Both the position numbers and the translations under genes were made by a program. This document shows positions 60,292-64,000 of a DNA stretch of 64,000 nt, one piece after another. How positions within the stretch are numbered: the first letter of the stretch is position 1; every line of letters starts with the position of its first letter. This DNA comes from Turneriella parva DSM 21527 (GTDB lineage Bacteria; Spirochaetota; Leptospiria; Turneriellales; Turneriellaceae), in contig NC_018020.1 in the NCBI RefSeq assembly GCF_000266885.1, forward strand, positions 3,410,001-3,474,000, read 5' to 3'. A model generated the notes under the pieces. It was not told where the DNA came from. It saw only the letters and a program-made list of their open reading frames with translations, and ran no database searches.

Positions 60292-61116
60292 ATGGGTGTA
60301 TGGGGGACTGGGATTGCTTCGAATGATGTCTTTAAAGATATTTATGGCGAATTCTTAGATAAATTTAATCAAGGCGCGCCTGTCTCTGAAATTACAAAGC
60401 AAATAAGCGCAGCCTATAGTTCGCTTATTGATGACCCTGATGAATCTAATGAACTCTACTTTGCTCTTGCCAAAGCTCAATGGGATTGCGGTTCTCTGGA
60501 TAAAGCAATACTTGAAAAAGTTACAGATCTGATAAACTCAGGTGCTGAATTACAACGTTGGCAGAGTTTGGGAGCTTCGCAGGCTCAGCTCAAAAAGCGT
60601 GAAACAGCAATGCAAGACTTTCTGGCACTAATTAAAGAGCCGAATCCAAAACCCCGAAAGCCGAAGCCTGTTAAATTAGTTAATGCAATTTTTGCAAAGG
60701 GTGACTGCCTGGCTATTCCGCTAACTGATGGTAGATTCGGGGCTGCGCTCGTGTTAGCAGCTGAAGAACAGACTCAGTTTGGTCTTAACCTTCTGGTGGC
60801 AGTAGATTTTCTTTCGGTCGATAAACCGAATGTCCAAGATATCCTGAAAGGGCGTTGCTTAAATAGGCATTTACAAGATATGCAGCCAAGTCCTGATCTG
60901 CAATATTGTTATGCAAAAGATTTTAAGAAATCGAAATATCAAATGGAGAAGATAGGTGAAATTCAGTTTGAAAAACTATTTCTCCCAAAAAATGCACGAT
61001 CAGTCTATGGCCGGTGGGATACTTTTGCTGACGCGATCGCATCTGAAAAGGCGCGAAATACTAATGAACCTGACGCACTGAAAATATCAAAATTTATCAA
61101 AAAAACATGGTTCTGA
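60292..61116 (+). CDS. DUF4259/Imm26-like protein (cassette 10)
   Basis: 274 residues from MGVWGTGIASND, the usual opening of DUF4259-like proteins. From about residue 130 a second domain reads NAIFAKGDCLAIPLTDGRFGAALVLAAEEQ, like the Imm26 immunity-protein family. It could therefore be an immunity or toxin-neutralising protein, or a generic cassette protein of that fold. A longer frame starts upstream (60253) but would read through the leader hairpin. Confidence 0.7.
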   Translation: MGVWGTGIASNDVFKDIYGEFLDKFNQGAPVSEITKQISAAYSSLIDDPDESNELYFALAKAQWDCGSLDKAILEKVTDLINSGAELQRWQSLGASQAQLKKRETAMQDFLALIKEPNPKPRKPKPVKLVNAIFAKGDCLAIPLTDGRFGAALVLAAEEQTQFGLNLLVAVDFLSVDKPNVQDILKGRCLNRHLQDMQPSPDLQYCYAKDFKKSKYQMEKIGEIQFEKLFLPKNARSVYGRWDTFADAIASEKARNTNEPDALKISKFIKKTWF

Positions 61117-61167
61117 TTAACCGTCAAAACATCCGTGTTTTGACGGTTCCGTATGCGCGCCTACGGC

Positions 61168-61383
61168 AGCTAACAAAATTTACCTGCTGCGCTCCCTGCG
61201 GTGCCGTAGCTCCTCGGGTGCTCGGCCCTACGCGCCCAAGATGCCCTGCGCCCGGCCAAGCGGGAGCTTGGTTTTGCCGGGCTCGGGCAGGCGCTTCGGG
61301 CACATTTGGTGACGCAAATAGGCTTTACAGGTTGAAATAATGACACATGCGTCACCAAACGTCAGGTAAATTCCGCGTTGTAC
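61168..61383 (+). repeat. attC-like site 10 (216 bp)
   Basis: AGCTAAC-AAA-ATTTACC ... GGTAAAT-TCCGC-GTTGTAC. GGCAGCTAAC matches the cassette start GTTAGCTGCC. Nearly the same as site 5. Confidence 0.82.
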
Positions 61384-61457
61384 GCAATGCCGCAAGATCA
61401 GAAACCCTCTACTAAAATCATCTTTACGTAGACAGAGATAGATCAGATTTTAAAATT

Positions 61458-62171
61458 ATGGCCACTTATCTTTTTATAGCGAAGCCTGAATATAATCCAG
61501 AGTTAGTCAATAAGACCGAGGGTGCTAATTGGAGTTGTGGCAAAAAGACGAAACCGGGTGACACAGCCTTGGTTTACGTTACCGGCAAAGGAATTTGTCT
61601 TGAATGGCGGCTCGTTTCAAAGCCAAAAGAGAATGCCAGGTGGGGTTATGCCTGCCGAGTCAAGCTCGTCCGCCGCATAGAACCACCTATTTCGTTCCCA
61701 GAGTTACGTGAAAAGATACAATGGAAACCGATAGAGTTAAGGTTCCGCGGCTACAATACATTATCCATACCAGATGAGGTTCTTCGACAACTCGCGAAAC
61801 TAAGAAGAAACATAACGACCGTATTTCAACCTGAGGATGACTCCTTTGAAAAAGACCTTAGAAAATCTCTGAATCTTACTGCGAAAGAGAGGCGAGAGCG
61901 CCTTGCAAAAGCCAAAATTAAGCCTTTGAAGCGCAAATCCACAGCGACTGTTTTTCAACGAAATCCGGATGTTGTCGCAGAAGTACTGGCGCGCGCCAAA
62001 GGCCGATGTGAGTCATGCAAGAAACCAGCACCGTTTAAGCGCGTATCAGATGGGTCACCGTATTTAGAGGTTCATCACCTTATTCGCTTAATAGATGGTG
62101 GCGATGACTCAGTCGCAAACGCGACCGCCTTATGCCCAAACTGCCACAGAAGAATGCACTTTGGTCAATGA
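61458..62171 (+). CDS. HNH endonuclease with N-terminal EVE-like domain (cassette 11)
   Basis: 237 residues. N-terminal part (about 1-110) has FIAKPEYNPELV...WSCGKKTKPGDTALVYVTGKGICLEWRLVSKP, resembling EVE/PUA-like readers of modified bases. C-terminal HNH domain: CESC, YLEVHHLIRLIDGGDDSVANATALCPNCHRRMH (zinc Cys pairs, HH and N). The combination is that of modification-dependent restriction enzymes (McrA-like), so an anti-phage role is likely. Cassette-borne. Confidence 0.85.
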   Translation: MATYLFIAKPEYNPELVNKTEGANWSCGKKTKPGDTALVYVTGKGICLEWRLVSKPKENARWGYACRVKLVRRIEPPISFPELREKIQWKPIELRFRGYNTLSIPDEVLRQLAKLRRNITTVFQPEDDSFEKDLRKSLNLTAKERRERLAKAKIKPLKRKSTATVFQRNPDVVAEVLARAKGRCESCKKPAPFKRVSDGSPYLEVHHLIRLIDGGDDSVANATALCPNCHRRMHFGQ

Positions 62172-62187
62172 ACCGATGCGGCACTGC

Positions 62188-62412
62188 GTACAACAAGATT
62201 TACCTGCTGCGCTCGCTGCGGTGCCGTGGCTCCTCGCGTGCTCGGCCTCCGGTGGCCTGAAATGCGTTGACGCCCGCGCTCTATCGAGCTTAATTGGCGG
62301 GCGCAACGCAGCCACCTGCGGCACATCGATGGCGCGCCAAGAGCGGCTTCCGTAAGAAGACCGTATTTATTGTGCGGCGCACCATCGACGTCAGGTAAAT
62401 CCAACGTTGTGT
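62188..62412 (+). repeat. attC-like site 11 (225 bp)
   Basis: GTACAAC-AAG-ATTTACCTG ... CAGGTAAAT-CCAAC-GTTGTGT. GCGGCACTGCGTACAAC matches the cassette start GTTGTACGCAATGCCGC at 16 of 17. Confidence 0.8.
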
Positions 62413-62449
62413 GCAATGCCGCAAAAAGTTTTTCAAGAGGATAAGATTT

Positions 62450-62956
62450 GTGATTAAAGATTTTGAACGATACAAGAATATATACGATGAGGTAGCAGAA
62501 TATACTTTCATGGATTGGCATGAGCCGCGCTCATTTTTCTCAAAAGAAACTGCACCGAAAATTGGCGAGGTGGGCATATATATTTTCAAAGCCAAAACTC
62601 TAAAGCAATTTAACCAGAAATATAATACAAGAATCCATAGCTCGATCTTCTATGTTGGTCGGACTCAACACCTCCAACAACGCATGCGCGGGCATTTCCG
62701 CGGTGGGGAGGTTGATTCGGCTCCAGTCGCAAAGAAAATTCTAGAGAAGCTGGAACCAAAATTCGCAGGCAAAACCTATAAGGCGTTGGCGAAAGATAAG
62801 ACCTATAAAGCTAAGCTAATCAATCTACAAGCACAGCTAGTTGGGGACATCATGGTTTCTTTTATTGAAGAAACTGATCATCCCAGACAGGCTCTGAAAG
62901 AGATATTATTCTCACTACGCTTCGAATCAGATTTCAATGCATGGCATACTCACTAG
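62450..62956 (+). CDS. GIY-YIG-like nuclease (cassette 12)
   Basis: 168 residues from GTG 62450, preceded by AGAGGATAAG. Contains GIYIFKA and, about 30 residues later, FYVGRTQHLQQRMRGHF, the GIY...YIG-like pair with Arg. No clear second catalytic Glu motif is visible, so activity is not certain. Probably a nuclease of restriction or mobile type. A longer frame (62411) reads into the cassette joint. Confidence 0.75.
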   Translation: MIKDFERYKNIYDEVAEYTFMDWHEPRSFFSKETAPKIGEVGIYIFKAKTLKQFNQKYNTRIHSSIFYVGRTQHLQQRMRGHFRGGEVDSAPVAKKILEKLEPKFAGKTYKALAKDKTYKAKLINLQAQLVGDIMVSFIEETDHPRQALKEILFSLRFESDFNAWHTH

Positions 62957-62965
62957 CGGCACTGC

Positions 62966-63158
62966 ACACAACAAATTTTACAAGCTGCGCCCCTGCGGTG
63001 CCGTGGCTCCTCGGGTGCTCGGGGTTGCGCGGCGAAGATCGTGGATGGCGCACAAGCGGGACGCTTGTTTTGTGCGCCACCACGAGCCGCTGCACCCACA
63101 TTTTGACTTGAAGCGAAGACGCATCAAGTCAAAACGTCTTGTAAAATCCGCGTTGTAT
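62966..63158 (+). repeat. attC-like site 12 (193 bp)
   Basis: ACACAAC-AAATTTTACAAGC ... CTTGTAAAATCCGC-GTTGTAT. GCACACAAC matches the cassette start GTTGTGTGC. Middle region differs from sites 1-4. Confidence 0.8.
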
Positions 63159-63205
63159 GCAATGTGCGAATTTTTTGTTCTTAAAGCTTTAATAAGGGGC
63201 AGCAA

Positions 63206-64000
63206 ATGAATTCAATTCTAGGATCAGCTTTAATCGGCGGCGTTGCAGGATTTATAGGTTTCTTCCTCGCATCACGGATACTCGGTACGCAGCGTAAGAA
63301 AGCTGCGCAGATAGTAGGCCTTATACTTATGTCCGTTTTCACTGCATTGGGAAACGCTTTTATTCTACCAACCTTCAAAGGACAGGATATTAAAGCACAA
63401 TTAAAGCCTTACCTAGAGGATGAAATGACACGTCCCATGGTGGATGCGATTAGAGAATTTGATCCGCCAACTTATGAAGCATTCTTAGATGAAATGACTA
63501 AGATCATTCAAGCGTACCCAAATGGACCGCAAGAAAAGGTAGATTTGCTGGGTAGATCAGCCGGAGCCAGATTATCCGCAAAATACTATCGAGCCGCATC
63601 AGACGATGCACTTCTTGCACATTTATCCAACACTATACGGACAATTAGAAAGCTAAGTGATGTTTCACCAAATAACGGCGTTCGGCTAATTTTTCCGGAA
63701 ACATTCGGCTCAGTGCAGTATACCTCTCTTCCACCAGAGCAAAAAGAAATCATGAAACAATTTATGAGCACCGTACGCGAATTGGTTAGATCATCGATGG
63801 TCAATCCAACCAATAAAGAACATTCCTTTGGCTCATACTACCTTGAAACGTATCGAACCGCATATTTACGCGCCCATCCCGAGCTCGTTCGTCAGTTTTC
63901 TAATCTCAACTCACTTAAAACAGAACCCGAGCAAAGGGACTTCTTGAACAATTTTTCACTCTTTCTGGAGGGGATGCTGAAACTCCCCAAGAAGCAGGCA
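63206..64000 (+). CDS. Membrane protein, cassette 13, cut by window end
   Basis: 265 codons, open to the window edge. ATG with AAGGGGCAGC upstream. N-terminal region has two TM helices (ILGSALIGGVAGFIGFFLA and AQIVGLILMSVFTALGNAFIL), then a soluble domain with EFDPPTYEAFLDEMTKIIQAY and FLNNFSLFLEGMLKLPKK. No family recognised. AT-rich. The right end and attC-like site are outside the window. Confidence 0.7.
   Translation, partial: MNSILGSALIGGVAGFIGFFLASRILGTQRKKAAQIVGLILMSVFTALGNAFILPTFKGQDIKAQLKPYLEDEMTRPMVDAIREFDPPTYEAFLDEMTKIIQAYPNGPQEKVDLLGRSAGARLSAKYYRAASDDALLAHLSNTIRTIRKLSDVSPNNGVRLIFPETFGSVQYTSLPPEQKEIMKQFMSTVRELVRSSMVNPTNKEHSFGSYYLETYRTAYLRAHPELVRQFSNLNSLKTEPEQRDFLNNFSLFLEGMLKLPKKQA

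Larger units (their letters stand above)
46436..64000 (+). mobile_element. Integron-like gene cassette array
   Basis: Thirteen cassettes, the last running off the window. Joints (G^TT) are after 46435, 46894, 47353, 47812, 48271, 49126, 49678, 50255, 51182, 60227, 61377, 62406 and 63152. For every complete cassette the first bases (GTTNNNN) are the reverse complement of the box at the left end of its own site (NNNNAAC): GTTGCCC/GGGCAAC, GTTAGCT/AGCTAAC, GTTCTAA/TTAGAAC, GTTCTAT/ATAGAAC, GTTAGGC/GCCTAAC, GTTGTAC/GTACAAC, GTTGTGT/ACACAAC. Complementarity usually extends to 9-20 bp. This is the integron cassette rule. Cassette genes are AT-richer than the backbone. Confidence 0.85.

Noticed and set aside
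1-64000. tRNA, rRNA, tmRNA or known riboswitches
   Set aside because: No cloverleaf, rRNA segment or recognisable riboswitch was found by eye. A tRNA/Rfam scan would be needed to be certain.

Overview
The window looks like a chromosomal segment of a spirochaete of the Leptospira/Leptonema/Turneriella group. The evidence is a P83/100-family lysine-rich coiled-coil protein, a probable DUF1564 protein (a family I know from Leptospira), tandem DUF3015 proteins, many lipoproteins with loose spirochaetal lipoboxes, and outer-membrane and Mla lipid-transport genes. The genus is inferred. No rRNA or tRNA gene was seen. The backbone (about 1-46 kb) is GC-rich. The genes carried by cassettes from about 48 kb onward are visibly more AT-rich.

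Layout. (1) 0-1.3 kb: tiny membrane-protein genes with a duplicated member, and intergenic palindromes. (2) 1.3-12.7 kb: six minus-strand genes for secreted or lipoprotein products, most of them joined by 4-base overlaps: a lamin-tail lipoprotein, an HKD-less PLD-like protein, a PLD protein with two intact HKD motifs plus a lamin-tail domain, an OB-fold-like lipoprotein, endonuclease I, and a 1339-residue Ig-like/FN3 protein. This is probably an extracellular nuclease or phosphodiesterase system. (3) 12.8-18.6 kb: porin, AMP nucleosidase, diguanylate cyclase, hydrolase. (4) 18.6-27.2 kb: nine packed minus-strand genes: acyltransferase/G3P-dehydrogenase fusion, MlaE, MlaF, MlaD, HisE, HEAT protein, a small secreted protein, and two CNNM/CorC-like proteins. 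(5) 27-39.6 kb: TPR, P83/100, DUF3015 pair, DUF4105, hydrolases, acetolactate synthase. (6) 39.6-46.3 kb: IS30 element, VapBC, PurN, thioesterase, sugar-nucleotide decarboxylase, DUF1564, PdhA and a tyrosine recombinase.

The main discovery target is 45.2-64.0 kb. A tyrosine recombinase gene on the minus strand diverges from an array of 12 same-orientation attC-like sites plus one inverted site. Each cassette begins with GTT-NNNN and ends with the complementary NNNN-AAC box of its own site, and this pairing can be read for every complete cassette. That is the hallmark of integron cassettes. The recombinase has all catalytic residues of the family, but I cannot find the extra segment that defines integron integrases (IntI). 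The sites are also very long (171-225 bp). Cassettes 1-4 are four copies of exactly 459 bp with no convincing gene. Cassettes 6 and 7 are homologous and apparently non-coding. Other cassettes carry an ankyrin protein, an Imm26/DUF4259-like protein, an HNH nuclease, a GIY-YIG-like nuclease and unknown proteins. One cassette appears to be about 9 kb long. It holds a lipid-metabolism-like cluster (diiron oxygenase, acyl-CoA dehydrogenase, thioesterase, TetR, BtrH-like protein, PF10118-type protein), an IS4-type element next to a doxX remnant, and a peroxiredoxin.

A second unexplained system is a dispersed family of intergenic structured repeats: GCCTCG, a variable hairpin, the invariant 11-mer CTGCTAAAGCG, a second hairpin, and long outer stems. 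There are six cores in five places. At 37.65-37.9 kb one unit sits inside the first hairpin of another.
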